From: Richelia sp. UBA3308
GTDB taxonomy: Bacteria; Cyanobacteriota; Cyanobacteriia; Cyanobacteriales; Nostocaceae
DNA: 64,000 nucleotides
Reading direction: 5' to 3'
Assembly: GCA_002361335.1 (NCBI GenBank)
Contig: DESS01000295.1
Coordinates: 10,454 to 74,453 of the forward strand
Positions 28,274 through 37,071 of this stretch are shown here, one piece after another. Under the pieces are notes generated by a model, which worked only from the letters and a program-made list of their open reading frames with translations, was not told where the DNA came from and searched no databases. Each line of letters begins with the position of its first letter. The first letter of the stretch is position 1. The position numbers and the translations under genes were made by a program.

Positions 28274-28756
28274 AAGTGAAATTTACTAATTGTCATAGTC
28301 AATTTTATGTCATCGGGTGCGTGAGGCGATACTAAATTTCGACATCCGAAATGACTAGGGCGTGTTTTCGGGAGCATCCCAAATGTGTAAAAACCTATAG
28401 CCATTTTCAGTTTAATAAGTATCATTTCTAAGGCAATTCTCGGATGATCCCCCCTTCCCCGCGATGTATTGGGGGGTTGAAGTCCTTTCAAGGGTAGGTA
28501 TTTAGGTTTTGGACAAATAGTTGTATAAGATTCAAGCATTAAACCTAATTTCAAGGTTTTAGCTAATGATTTTAGTTCCACAAAAAAATAGGTCTAATCT
28601 AAAAAACTTACCCATGAGGGGGGTTGAAGTCCCCCTTTTTTAAGGGGAGCCACTGCGTTGCGGAGGTGCCCGCAGTACGAGCAAGTGGCGTGGATTTAGG
28701 GGGATCAAAAAGTCTACGAGTTTTATTTATAACTTTTCAAACATCCTCTAAGATAT
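28274..28756. other. intergenic region with GGGGGATC repeats
   Basis: No gene accepted. 28615-28660 has GGGGGGTTGAAGTCCCCC and TTTTTTAAGGGGAGCC; 28691-28743 is the second copy of the repeat at 16587-16640. A 103-codon leftward ORF here translates repeat DNA. Confidence 0.6.
28691..28743 (+). repeat. GGGGGATC-type dispersed repeat, copy 2
   Basis: GGATTTAGGGGGATC, AAAAAGTCTACGAG, TTTTATTTATAACTTTTC and AAACATCCTCT in order, the inverse of 16587-16640. The closing AAACATCCTCT also ends repeats near 12372 and 16721. Confidence 0.75.
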
Positions 28757-29767
28757 TTACTGCTCGCTATTCGCTGGTAAAGCTCGAACCATTATCAAGC
28801 CAACATAGGGCAGATGTGCTTTTAGTTGTTCCTCAACCTTATCCGTAATCCCTTGAGTTTCCTGAAGAGATAGAGTCGGCGGTAACATGATATCCATCTC
28901 AACATGGAGTCGATGCCCCAGCCAACGGCTGCGGAGGTTTGCAATTGCCGACTCTTCTATTTCAGGCAAATGATTGACTGCATGGTGGAGTGATTCGAGT
29001 ATTTCTGGTTCCACCCCATCCAACAAGCGACTAAAAATCGTCTGCCCCGATTCCCAAACAATTTTGAGCAATACTGCTGTGATGATTAAGCCCATCACTG
29101 GATCTGCCCAGGGATAGCCCAGCCAAACACCCACAGCACTAAGCAACACCGCCAAACTTACTAAACCATCCGCCATAGCATGATACCCATCGGCAACTAG
29201 GGCAGCGCTGTTGATTTCGCGGCCTACCCGAATCCGGAAAACAGCCACAATTTCGTTACCAATTAAGCCCACCACAGCCGCGATCGCCAAGGCTCCCAAA
29301 TGATTGAGGGGTTGAGGATGGTAAAATCGCTCTACAGACTCATAGGCGGTAATTATAGCGCTCAATAGCACAATTGCCACAATCATCACCCCCGCCAAGT
29401 CTTCCAATCGAGCAAAGCCATAGGAAAATCTTGCTGTTGGCTTTCGTCGCGACACCAGGAAGGCCACACCCAAAGGCACAGCAGTCATAGCATCTCCGAC
29501 ATTGTGAATCATATCTGCCAGCAGGGCGACACTACCAGAGAGCCAAAACACCACCCCTTGCAAGATAGAAGTGAGAACCAAGCCCACCAGTGACACTTTG
29601 ACGGCCCAGATTCCCCGAGCAGAACTGGCGATTTCCGGATCGATCAACCCGTGGGTGTGGCTATGAGCATCGTGGTGGTGATGATCGTGGTGGTGTTTCA
29701 CCTTTGGTTTGTTGAGTTGAGGGACATCAACATTATCAGTCGCGATAGAGGTAGAAATTTGTGTCAT
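28757..29767 (-). CDS. cation diffusion facilitator with His-rich N-terminus
   Basis: Metal/proton antiporter of the CDF family, 336 residues. The cytosolic N-terminus carries a run of histidines at 25-39 (HHHDHHHHDAHSHTH), which points to Zn, Co or Ni binding. Metal-site motifs are LLADMIHNVGD with D85, H88 and D92, and VADGYHAMAD in helix 5. The C-terminal domain has RSRWLGHRLHVEMDI. It is not closely similar to the CDF protein at 2287-3174. It lies 483 bp from the phosphatase fusion in the same direction; a shared function is not evident. Confidence 0.92.
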   Translation of the reverse strand: MTQISTSIATDNVDVPQLNKPKVKHHHDHHHHDAHSHTHGLIDPEIASSARGIWAVKVSLVGLVLTSILQGVVFWLSGSVALLADMIHNVGDAMTAVPLGVAFLVSRRKPTARFSYGFARLEDLAGVMIVAIVLLSAIITAYESVERFYHPQPLNHLGALAIAAVVGLIGNEIVAVFRIRVGREINSAALVADGYHAMADGLVSLAVLLSAVGVWLGYPWADPVMGLIITAVLLKIVWESGQTIFSRLLDGVEPEILESLHHAVNHLPEIEESAIANLRSRWLGHRLHVEMDIMLPPTLSLQETQGITDKVEEQLKAHLPYVGLIMVRALPANSEQ

Positions 29768-30490
29768 CGTATTTTTTTAGACATAAAATTATTCTTTTTG
29801 TACGGAGGTATTATGGGTAATTAACTAAATTATTAATTACATAATTGAAAATGATACTATTTTATTTCTGTGATATTTTTGGTCTATTTTGACTTTCAAG
29901 AAACACGAGCCGAAACCCTTATAAATATGAGTTTTTTATTTTCCAGTGTTTACTTCATTCGTACCGAGGGGGTTATTAATTTTGACTATAGCGGTTTTGG
30001 GGTTGAGTAGAATACATTCTTGTGGTAAGGGCATCCCTGCCTGTGGCAATTCTACTAATTTTCTTAGCATTACACCCAACTGAAATTCGCTATATACAGG
30101 GATGGTGCGTGACACCAAAACCCTTATTACTCCCGTCTCGCTTATCAGATTACCTATAAAAATTATTCCCTCGCTCCCTCCCTCTCTCACTCCGAAACTC
30201 AATCCCCACCGGTAATATAACGGTCGGGAAGGGAGTAACAGGTTCAAATTAACTTTAGTGTCACGCAACGGCAATAACGCGGGAAGAAAATCTACACCGC
30301 GTTTTGCCTCCCCTAAAAGAAAAATGTGCCTTTTGCGTAAGTATTGTAGTTGTTAAATTCAACACTTACTTAAGTACTTAGGCAAAATTAATTGTACATT
30401 TGTCCGCAGCGAGTTGAACGGAGTAACGATTAGCAATCCCAAAGTGTTGCGATTGCTAGCCTACCCTACGGAAACACCTGACGGTGAACG
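29768..30490. other. 723-bp repeat-rich intergenic region
   Basis: No gene. Holds a diverged ACGGGCA element (30017-30044), GGTGCGTGACACCA and CTTATTACTCCCG (MITE-related, 30106-30136), AAAAGAAAAATGTGCC near 30315, and an AAGTACTTAGGCAAAATTAAT motif (30373-30393) shared with 50385-50400. A 112-codon leftward ORF is a translation of these repeats. Confidence 0.6.
30017..30044 (+). repeat. dispersed repeat with GGGCATCC hairpin, copy 3
   Basis: TTCTTGTGGTAAGGGCATCC then CTGCCTGT: the same element as 2092-2140 with two substitutions in the arms. Confidence 0.65.
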
Positions 30491-31147
30491 GTACAATATT
30501 TAAAGTGGCATAAATTTAAACGTGTTTTTTCTAATTTAAACCGAGATGCAGAGGTATGTAAGGGAGATTATTTGTGGGAAACGTAAAGAAATTAGATATT
30601 GGCAAATAACGACTGACCCAGAAGAACTTCCGTCTAATACTACCTGGTACGTTTTGAGTAAATATCCGGATATTACACCGAGAGAAGTTGGCAATTTTTA
30701 TGGATTAAGAACTTGGGTTGAGTATGGTTTAAAGCAAAGCGGAGCCGGAGACGCTCCGCCTCCGGTAAAAATGAACTGGGATGGGCAGATTTCCGTGTAA
30801 CTAGTTATCCACAAATTGAAAGATGGTGGGAGATTGTTTGCAGTGCCTATCTTTTGGTTAGTCTTCATGGGGAGCAATTGCTTAAACTACCGCCACAATC
30901 TGAATCTAAATTTTCTTCACACCCCTGGTGGAATGATAAAAGTGGTTGGAATAATATTCTCAACAATCTTCGTTTAATTCTTCAACCCTTCGTATTTTTT
31001 AATTTAATGAAACCTTGGCTAAAAGTTTTTAAAATACCTGAACTATATCAAGGCTTCTTGAAGCTTCAAAGGCTAATTAATTATTTTACCGATTCGATTT
31101 TTAGTCAGTTGGATTATTGGGATTTCTATTTTTCCTCTGCCGCTTAG
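30491..31147 (+). pseudogene. IS701-like transposase remnant, C-terminal half
   Basis: Fragments in three frames read as one degraded transposase. First WHKFKRVFSNLNRDAE (about 30503-30553), then, after a one-base shift, RYVREIICGKRKEIRYW through WYVLSKYPDITPREVGNFYG and WVEYGLKQS (30552-30740). Then comes a 26-bp palindromic insert (30741-30766), and the frame resumes as KNELGWADFRVTSYPQIERW (from 30767), SAYLLVSLHGE, WWNDKSGWNNILNNLRLILQ, down to a stop at 31147. The text matches cyanobacterial IS701-family transposases. The N-terminal catalytic half is absent, so it cannot be active. No terminal inverted repeats were identified. Confidence 0.8.
30741..30766. repeat. 26-bp palindromic element inserted in transposase remnant
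   Basis: Removing exactly these 26 bases restores a continuous frame: codon AGC (S of LKQS) joins AAA AAT GAA (KNE), giving the family text LKQSKNELGWADF. The inserted sequence (GGAGCCGGAGACGCTCC plus GCCTCCGGT) is 25/26 identical to the reverse complement of 12340-12365. Confidence 0.85.
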
Positions 31148-31803
31148 TGACAAAAGAGGGTTAATAACTCTATTCGGCATCGCAGTTCTAGGATAAATCC
31201 TCCATTTGCCTAAGTCCTAGGTTTGTAAATTAGACTGTCTATAATCTGCCAAATACACCATTACTCATTTAACTAGCAGCTAACTAGTACAGCAGGCGCG
31301 TAAAGGGCGCAACCATTTCTACAAAGTCAAAGCTAGGGAACACAATACTTTTTACTTCCGCGCAGCGGCACTAGCAGCAGCAGTTAAGAAAGCGACTCGC
31401 AACTGGTTGTGTGGTATTTGACTATTTCGCTGAGATGTTCGTGTTACAAGATTTATGGATATTCCCACTCCAATAGAATGTGGGCTTTTAGACGACTTGC
31501 TATAACCCGTCACACATTGGTGTAGTTCTGTTCAGGATTTTATCGAGTACCTGGAACGTTCACCTTTATGTGTTCCCGAAGGGTAGTGAAACGAAGCAAT
31601 CGCAAGGTGTTGGGATTACTTCACTCCGAAGAAGGGGCAGTGAATAATGACAAGTGATTAACCGGACATGATATTAATTTTATCCCCAAGCTTTTACTTT
31701 AAAACCCTTTGCTAACCAAGGTTTTGGGGTGCTTGTCACCCCTTGAGGATTACGAGCGATGGCGACGTAATAGCCAAAAACGTTCCCAGGCAGGGGATTT
31801 TAT

Positions 31804-31840
31804 ATTTTTGACTTTTGATTTTTGACTTTTGACTTTTGAT
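31804..31840. repeat. heptamer array TTTTGAC/TTTTGAT
   Basis: Five 7-nt units in phase; the same heptamers are found at 38472-38500. Confidence 0.75.
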
Positions 31841-31930
31841 ATCAAGTCGGGCTAATTATTTAAGTAGGTTGGTGTTGAAAATAGTAGTTAGGGTAAGTGA
31901 GTAGTGAATAGTGATGGGGTGAGATTGATC

Positions 31931-31995
31931 AAGGCTTTGGAGCAAGTTTACCCAAGCTGTAAGTAAGTTCGGGTTTATTTTTGCTGACTTACTTA
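31931..31995 (+). repeat. 62-bp dispersed repeat, copy at 31.9 kb
   Basis: AAGGCTTTGGAGCAAG, TTTACCCAAGCTGTAA, GGGTTTATTTTTGCTGACTT, ACTTACTATATAATCCC. The first 31 bases are identical to the minus strand at 34423-34453. The flank beyond it (CCATTAAAAAGATCGCG, then CTGATGAATACT) recurs near 46896-46938. Confidence 0.8.
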
Positions 31996-32040
31996 CTATA
32001 TAATCCCATTAAAAAGATCGCGCCTATTCTACTACTGATG

Positions 32041-32097
32041 AATACTTATTACTCCTTACTCCTCACTCATTACTTATTACTCATTACTCATTACTCA
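32041..32097. repeat. heptamer array (ATTACTC/ATTACTT)
   Basis: Eight 7-nt units in phase, just downstream of the ABC ATPase gene end. Confidence 0.8.
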
Positions 32098-32156
32098 AAT
32101 AAAATACGATAACTGTTTAACCGGACATGATATGAATTTTCCCTCCAGGGGCGCTC

Positions 32157-34025
32157 CTAACTCCTAACCGACTGCTGATTCCGCATTCTTTCGGGACTAC
32201 CTGTGGGAATAGATGCAATCAACTTTTGAGTGTATTCTTCTTTAGGTTCGCGGTAAATTTCTTCTGCACTACCACTTTCTACAATTTCACCACGATTCAT
32301 CACCAAGATTCGATCGCTAATAAATTTAACTACGCTTAAATCATGAGAAATAAATATATATGTTAATTCAAATTCATCTTGTAATTCTTTAAGAAGATTT
32401 AATACTTGGGCTTGTACCGATACATCTAAAGCAGAAACGGATTCGTCACAAATGATAAACTTGGGATTTAAGGCTAAGGAGCGTGCAATACAAATCCGCT
32501 GACGTTGCCCTCCAGAAAATTGGTGCGGATAACGGTTCATTGCATCACCACTCAATCCGACTCTTTCTAATAAATAAACTGCTCGTTGTTGACGTTCTTT
32601 CTTATTCTTGCCGATGGAGTGAATTACCAAAGGTTCCATAACTGCTTCCCCTACCTTCATCCGCGAATCTAAGGCACTAAAAGGATTTTGGAAAACAATT
32701 TGCATTTCTCTACGCAGTTTTTGTAATGCTTTTCCCTTTAATTTAGTAATGTCTCTTTCTTCAAAAAGTATTTCACCGCTCAAAGGTTCTACTAATCGCA
32801 GTAAACTTCTACCAAGGGTTGTCTTACCGCAACCGGATTCACCTACTAATCCCAAGGTTTCTCCTTTTTGCACCTCAAAAGAAACATTATTCACTGCCAT
32901 GAAATGACTTTTAGTACCGCCAAACATTCCCTTCACCGGATAACCGACGTTTAAGTTACGAATTTTTAACAGGGGCGGTTGCTGTTTTAATGTTGCTAAT
33001 CTTTGAGCAATTTCTTCGGAAGTCACTTCTGGGGGTTCTGCTGGTTGTTTCTCTTTAATTACTACATCTCCCGTAGGTGATTCTTCTACGTTCATGTAGT
33101 CGGAAACAGTTAACAATTTTTGGGGATGACGATCTAATGTCGGACGGCAAGCCAGCAAACCTTTTGTATAAGGATGGTTCGGATTTGTAAAAATTTGTGT
33201 TGCTTCACCTTGTTCCACGACTTTGCCTTTGTACATTACCGCGACTTTATCAGCAATTTCCGCGATTAATCCCAAGTCGTGGGTAATAAAAATCATCGCC
33301 ATGTTGCGTTTCTGCTGCAATTCTCCCAGCAAATCAATTATTGTCGCTTGTACCGTTACGTCTAAAGCGGTTGTGGGTTCGTCAGCAATTAATAATAATG
33401 GGTTACACGAAATCGCCATGGCAATCATTACCCGCTGTAACTGTCCCCCAGAAAGTTGATGGGGAAAACGTTGTAATATGGCTTCCTTATGTTCTTTTAC
33501 TAATCGTAGAAGCTGTTGTTCATCTAAGGCTTTTGGCGATGTTTCAATCAAATTCTCTCGTATCTGCTCATCACTAGGAAGAAGTTTAACTTCTTGTAAA
33601 CTATCGATTGCTTTTTGTCGTGCTTCTGCCCTACTAATATTCTGATGTCGTAATATTGCTTCTGTTAATTGAAAACCAATGTTATAAACTGGGTTCAGCG
33701 AACTCATCGGTTCTTGAAAAATCATGGCGATATCGCCACCCCGGTACAGTTGCATTTGTTGGGGTGGTAATTCCAATAACGGAAATGCTTCGCCGTTTTC
33801 CTGGGGACGAAACCAAATTTCACCGCTGCTAACTTTACCTGGATTCTGTAATAAACCCATTACAGCTAGGGATGTCACCGATTTACCACTCCCCGACTCC
33901 CCTACTATTCCTAAAGTCTCTCCTCTATGCAATTGAAAAGAGATTCCGTTTACTGCTTTAACTACGTTGTGATCGTCGGAAAATTCAACTTCTAGGTTGC
34001 GAACATCTAGGACTATTTCTCTCAT
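32157..34025 (-). CDS. ABC transporter with two fused ATPase domains (peptide/nickel type)
   Basis: Energy-supplying subunit of a peptide, nickel or glutathione-type importer, equal to DppD and DppF joined in one 622-residue chain (GsiA-like layout). Domain 1: Walker A GESGSGKS near residue 45, the signature LSGGQLQRV, and ADEPTTALDVTVQ. Domain 2: GESGCGKTT near 397, FSGGQRQRI, and CDESVSALDVSVQ. Each is followed by the oligopeptide-type C-terminal extension (NPNHPYTKGLL and EPKEEYTQKLI). Cognate permease and binding-protein genes are not next to it, which is common in cyanobacteria. Substrate is not predictable. It lies between two scar regions but is itself intact. Confidence 0.93.
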   Translation of the reverse strand: MREIVLDVRNLEVEFSDDHNVVKAVNGISFQLHRGETLGIVGESGSGKSVTSLAVMGLLQNPGKVSSGEIWFRPQENGEAFPLLELPPQQMQLYRGGDIAMIFQEPMSSLNPVYNIGFQLTEAILRHQNISRAEARQKAIDSLQEVKLLPSDEQIRENLIETSPKALDEQQLLRLVKEHKEAILQRFPHQLSGGQLQRVMIAMAISCNPLLLIADEPTTALDVTVQATIIDLLGELQQKRNMAMIFITHDLGLIAEIADKVAVMYKGKVVEQGEATQIFTNPNHPYTKGLLACRPTLDRHPQKLLTVSDYMNVEESPTGDVVIKEKQPAEPPEVTSEEIAQRLATLKQQPPLLKIRNLNVGYPVKGMFGGTKSHFMAVNNVSFEVQKGETLGLVGESGCGKTTLGRSLLRLVEPLSGEILFEERDITKLKGKALQKLRREMQIVFQNPFSALDSRMKVGEAVMEPLVIHSIGKNKKERQQRAVYLLERVGLSGDAMNRYPHQFSGGQRQRICIARSLALNPKFIICDESVSALDVSVQAQVLNLLKELQDEFELTYIFISHDLSVVKFISDRILVMNRGEIVESGSAEEIYREPKEEYTQKLIASIPTGSPERMRNQQSVRS

Positions 34026-34422
34026 GGAAGTCGGGTATGATTATTAACTTTAAATTTACTGGATTTTAACAGCAGGCTTTGATTTGTTACTAGTACTTGA
34101 TTAATTGGTAGATTGTCAGGTGAGAGTTGTGAGTTGTGAATGGTGAATGGTGAATAGTCGGGCATATAAATTTAATTATTGCCCAGCCTTCGTTGAATTG
34201 GTGGACTACTAACAAAAGTATTTTTTTTGATTTTTACATCTAATGTGGGAAAGTTGCGATCGTGCGTTCAAAAAATTACTAATAACATAAATATCTAAAA
34301 TTTTCAAAATTTCAAGTATTATAGATAGGTTATAACCAATGTTGCAACTTATACGGTAACTCATGTAACGAATATTTGATTTGTTAAATTTAAGTAAGTC
34401 AGCACAAATAAGCTCAACTATA
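34026..34422. other. intergenic region between ABC ATPase and intron remnant
   Basis: Includes heptamer-like GAGTTGT/GAATGGT units (34127-34160) and the start of the 62-bp repeat (34390 onward). An 88-codon leftward ORF at 34209-34475 has no family features. Confidence 0.5.
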
Positions 34423-34453
34423 TTACAGCTTGGGTAAACTTGCTCCAAAGCCT
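34390..34453 (-). repeat. 62-bp dispersed repeat at the intron breakpoint
   Basis: On the minus strand AAGGCTTTGGAGCAAG, TTTACCCAAGCTGTAA, TATAGTTGAGCTTATTTG, TGCTGACTTACTTA. The reverse transcriptase reading frame is intact up to DADIKG and changes into repeat-encoded residues at exactly this border (about 34452). Confidence 0.85.
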
Positions 34454-35502
34454 TTAATGTCAGCATCAAGAACATAAACGTTCTTCTGCTTCATTGTATG
34501 AAAAATTGCTTCGATTGCGTCATGACAAGAGCGCCCTGGACGAAAGCCGTATGAGTTTGGTTCAAATACCGCTTCCCATTCCGGTTCCAGCGCCAGTTTT
34601 ACTAATGCCTGTTTCGCTCTATCCCGTATTGTGGGTATTCCCAGGGGGCGTTTTTCTTTGTTTCCAGGCTTGGGTATCCAAACCCTTCGAGTCGGTTGGG
34701 GCTTATCATTTAGACTCAAATTTTGAACTAAATTTAAGCGCTGCTCAGGTGTTAGTGCGATCGCACCGTCTACACCGGCAGTCTTTCTCCCACGATTGTC
34801 CTGAGTTACCCGACGTACAGCCAACAATTTTGCACTCTGAGAATTGAGCAGTAACCTTTGGAGCTTATGGACAAGCTTGATTTCACCACGACGAGAGGCT
34901 TGATAAATCCGATAAAGGCAACTTAAATACATTCTTCTCCAACTTTCGCCAGCGAATTGTATTCAATTTATACCTAAGAAAATCTTGGCTCATAACATTT
35001 GTATTGCTACTGACAGCTTTATCTTCCAAATAATCGTGTCTCCGTCTGCTTATCCTTGACGTTACGATTCGGCATTTGCTTCTGAGACAATCCTGCCCTC
35101 AAATAGCTTGCGGCTGACTGCCTACTTGAAAAATCGACCTTTCCAAGAGCATATAAGAGGGTTACACCGTTCCGAGTTACTGTTTGACGCTAATTTTAGG
35201 CTCCTACTTTCCACCGGGATGACTAGGTAGCTTCGATGTGAATCCGTTCATCATCACACCTCCATTGCATCCTTTACCATTTTGGTTGCGGCGTATCAGT
35301 CCTCATTTCGCCGCGTTCGACATAACGATGGGTCAAACGTAGGTTTCTCGCGTAGCCATTACTAGCTTTCCTCGATGGGATTTCAGATGAGGCTTCCGAT
35401 TACCACCTTTTATCCCATGCTGTACACCTAATTGATAGTCAGTCTCAAGGTGTGGGATATGCTGTCACTCTGAAGCTGAGAGGGATGGAATTTCACCACC
35501 AC
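34423..35502 (-). pseudogene. degenerate group II intron with broken reverse transcriptase/maturase
   Basis: From about 35502 down to 34994 the minus strand carries typical cyanobacterial group II intron RNA sequence (GGTGGTAATCGGAAGCC, ACCTAGTCATCCCGGTGG, GGAACGGTGTAACCC, GCAAATGCCGAATCG). The intron protein starts at ATG 34993 (MSQDFLRYKLNTIRWRKLEKNV type) and, after FKL, suffers a one-base insertion near 34918. The frame then resumes as LYRIYQASRRGEIKLVHKLQ, AVRRVTQDNRGRKTAGVDGA, RRVWIPKPGNKEKRPLGIPT and YGFRPGRSCHDAIEA up to VLDADIKG. There it is cut by the 62-bp repeat. The YADD active site, maturase domain and intron domains V-VI are absent, so it is dead. It lies 30 bp after ssb. The start codon at 34932 suggested by the frame alone is an artefact. 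Confidence 0.85.
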
Positions 35503-35532
35503 AGTAACCCAGTTAAGCAAATACCACCTTTA

Positions 35533-36171
35533 TTAAGGTTTAATTTGCTCTACTCCCCCCCAATAGGAGTTAGCTTCTAACTCATATGAGTCGCAAAGCA
35601 TATGACCCCAATTGGTTTTAGAGTAAACGGGTCGCACAAATGGAATGTCATCTTCGGGGATTTCTTCTTCAACCATCGCCGGATAGGTGCTAGGTTCGTA
35701 ATTTGTAGTTTGGGTTACAGGTTGTGGTTGGGAAAAATTCTGGGGAGGTGCGCCCTCGACTCTATTTCTTGTGGGAGTTGTTGCAGCTACCGTATTTGTT
35801 GGAGGTGATTGAGGAGTCAATGGAATTGTGTTTTCTACAGGTGTTTCCATGGCATTAGGAGCAAAATCTCCTCCTACATGCTGAATTTGTTGTACTGTCA
35901 TTTCCGCACGCTTCTCTTTGAATCCTTCCGGACGTTCAATGGTATTCATTGTTAAACGCCCTACTAAAATTACGCGATCGCCAACATGATAGTTTTGTTG
36001 AATTGTTACGGCTAAGTTACCGAAACCCACAACTTTTAAGTTCGCTGGAGGATCGTTATCTCTTAATCCCTCAAACTGTACCAGCATTTGTGTAATCTGT
36101 AATTGATTATCTGCTGTATACCGTAGTTCGGGTTCTTGAATAATTTCTGCCATCAATACGCAACTGTTCAT
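35533..36171 (-). CDS. single-stranded DNA-binding protein (SSB-like)
   Basis: OB-fold protein of the cyanobacterial SSB type, 212 residues. The N-terminal domain (1-105) reads NSCVLMAEIIQEPELRYTAD, VVGFGNLAVTIQQNYHVGDR and GRLTMNTIERPEGFKEKRAE. A Pro/Thr/Gln-rich linker covers 110-170. The acidic tip EEIPEDDIPFVRP, normally at the very C-terminus of SSB proteins, is followed by about 35 residues (YSKTNWGHMLCDSYELEANSY and so on), so protein-recruiting function may differ. An AGGAG Shine-Dalgarno precedes the ATG. The intron remnant begins 30 bp after its stop, so the gene end may have been touched by insertion. Whether it is the main ssb or a paralogue is unclear. Confidence 0.85.
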   Translation of the reverse strand: MNSCVLMAEIIQEPELRYTADNQLQITQMLVQFEGLRDNDPPANLKVVGFGNLAVTIQQNYHVGDRVILVGRLTMNTIERPEGFKEKRAEMTVQQIQHVGGDFAPNAMETPVENTIPLTPQSPPTNTVAATTPTRNRVEGAPPQNFSQPQPVTQTTNYEPSTYPAMVEEEIPEDDIPFVRPVYSKTNWGHMLCDSYELEANSYWGGVEQIKP

Positions 36172-36473
36172 TTAATTCTCCTAAATATTTGTCACCAGTT
36201 GTGATTTGCTAATAAAAAATGGTTATTATACTTGCTGTAGTTTACATTTATGTTTAATTTTTGCCTGTTTTTCAAACTTTCTTAACAAAAAACACAAAAT
36301 TGGTTGATAATTTTATGTGCAAGCTATTTCTATGATAAAAGCCAAGCGAAAGCTACGAACATGTATAATAATACGGTTCGGTAACTTTGCTTGACTGTTG
36401 ATTCTGCATTAATCAGTACTATTGTACCATATTTATGAGATAAAAAAAATAAGGATAAAGAGGCGGAGGGTAT
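36172..36473. other. intergenic region upstream of ssb
   Basis: 302 bp, AT-rich, with the ssb Shine-Dalgarno at its left end. Nothing else recognised. Confidence 0.4.
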
Positions 36474-36719
36474 TTAACTTATCCATAAGCAACATATACG
36501 GTTGAAACCCCTATCAATTTCCTGTTTTGCATGTACTAAAGCCTCTTGAGATGATTTACACCCAACAAGATTTACGCACATCAATTCATAACCTTTCCAT
36601 ATCCGATATCCCCATTGTTTCTCTGGCGGTTGATGACAGTGATAATACAGTTGTATTGCGTAACCTTTGTACTCAGTTACTTGTTTGGTGTTATACATAA
36701 AGTGCCTTGACAACTTCAT
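36474..36719 (-). CDS. small hypothetical protein, 81 aa
   Basis: Not recognised. The phrase VTEYKGYAIQLYYH, then QWGYRIWKGYELM and SSQEALVHAKQEIDRG, has the look of a small two-layer alpha/beta protein found in cyanobacteria, and the codons look natural. Six cysteines or histidines are scattered (CHQ, CVN, CKS, CCL). Starts with ATG at 36719, or at the internal ATG 21 bases further in (MYNTKQVTEYKGY). Support is moderate because no neighbour or strong Shine-Dalgarno helps. Confidence 0.5.
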   Translation of the reverse strand: MKLSRHFMYNTKQVTEYKGYAIQLYYHCHQPPEKQWGYRIWKGYELMCVNLVGCKSSQEALVHAKQEIDRGFNRICCLWIS

Positions 36720-37071
36720 TTGTCTGCTTGGGCACCCCTGAATCTTCCTTAAACGATATCAAATCAACAAGATAGTATTCTTTTTTACACTGTTGACAAA
36801 ACTTTACATATATATTTTCAGGGAACAAGGCTGATAAAGAAAGCTTGATAAAGTACAAAAAAATAAAGTTTTGCTTAAATTTGATTTATAAACCCTTAGC
36901 AACAGTGTTATGATAAGAAGTTTAGTTATTTTTGCCCTACTATCGAAATGCTTAATATAGGTTTATTTACTTTTCTTTAACAAATTCAAGCTGTATTATT
37001 AGCGCAAAACATTCTGCAAGGGCCGAATGTCAGTGGTTAATAATCAAAAAGTATCACTATAGTCAGGATTC
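36720..37071. other. divergent intergenic region upstream of ABC ATPase
   Basis: 352 bp with no repeat or gene recognised. Presumed promoter region for the gene at 37072. Confidence 0.4.

Larger units (their letters stand above)
31148..32156. other. 1-kb intergenic scar region
   Basis: No intact gene. A frame at 31284-31418 reads RNHFYKVKAREHNTFYF onward, ends at TGA 31421 and may be a gene scrap, but I cannot name it. Repeats: CCTAAGTCCTAG (31209), GTTCACCTTTATGTGTTCCC (31558-31580), two copies of TTAACCGGACATGATAT (31660 and 32117), hairpin GGGGTG/CACCCC near 31727, ACTTTTG-type heptamers (31804-31840), the 62-bp repeat (31931-31995), and a TTACTCA array (32041-32097). Confidence 0.6.

Noticed and set aside
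28270..28581. 103-codon leftward ORF beside the phosphatase fusion
   Set aside because: Encoded mostly by GGGG-rich repeat DNA, with no recognisable protein text.
29936..30274. 112-codon leftward ORF in the repeat-rich spacer
   Set aside because: It overlaps three dispersed repeats in antisense; composition is not gene-like.
31284..31421. 45-codon frame reading RNHFYKVKAREHNTFYF
   Set aside because: It looks like protein text but has no start and no family I can name; noted only in the intergenic entry.
34209..34475. 88-codon leftward ORF next to the intron remnant
   Set aside because: Covers the 62-bp repeat and AT-rich DNA, with no family support.
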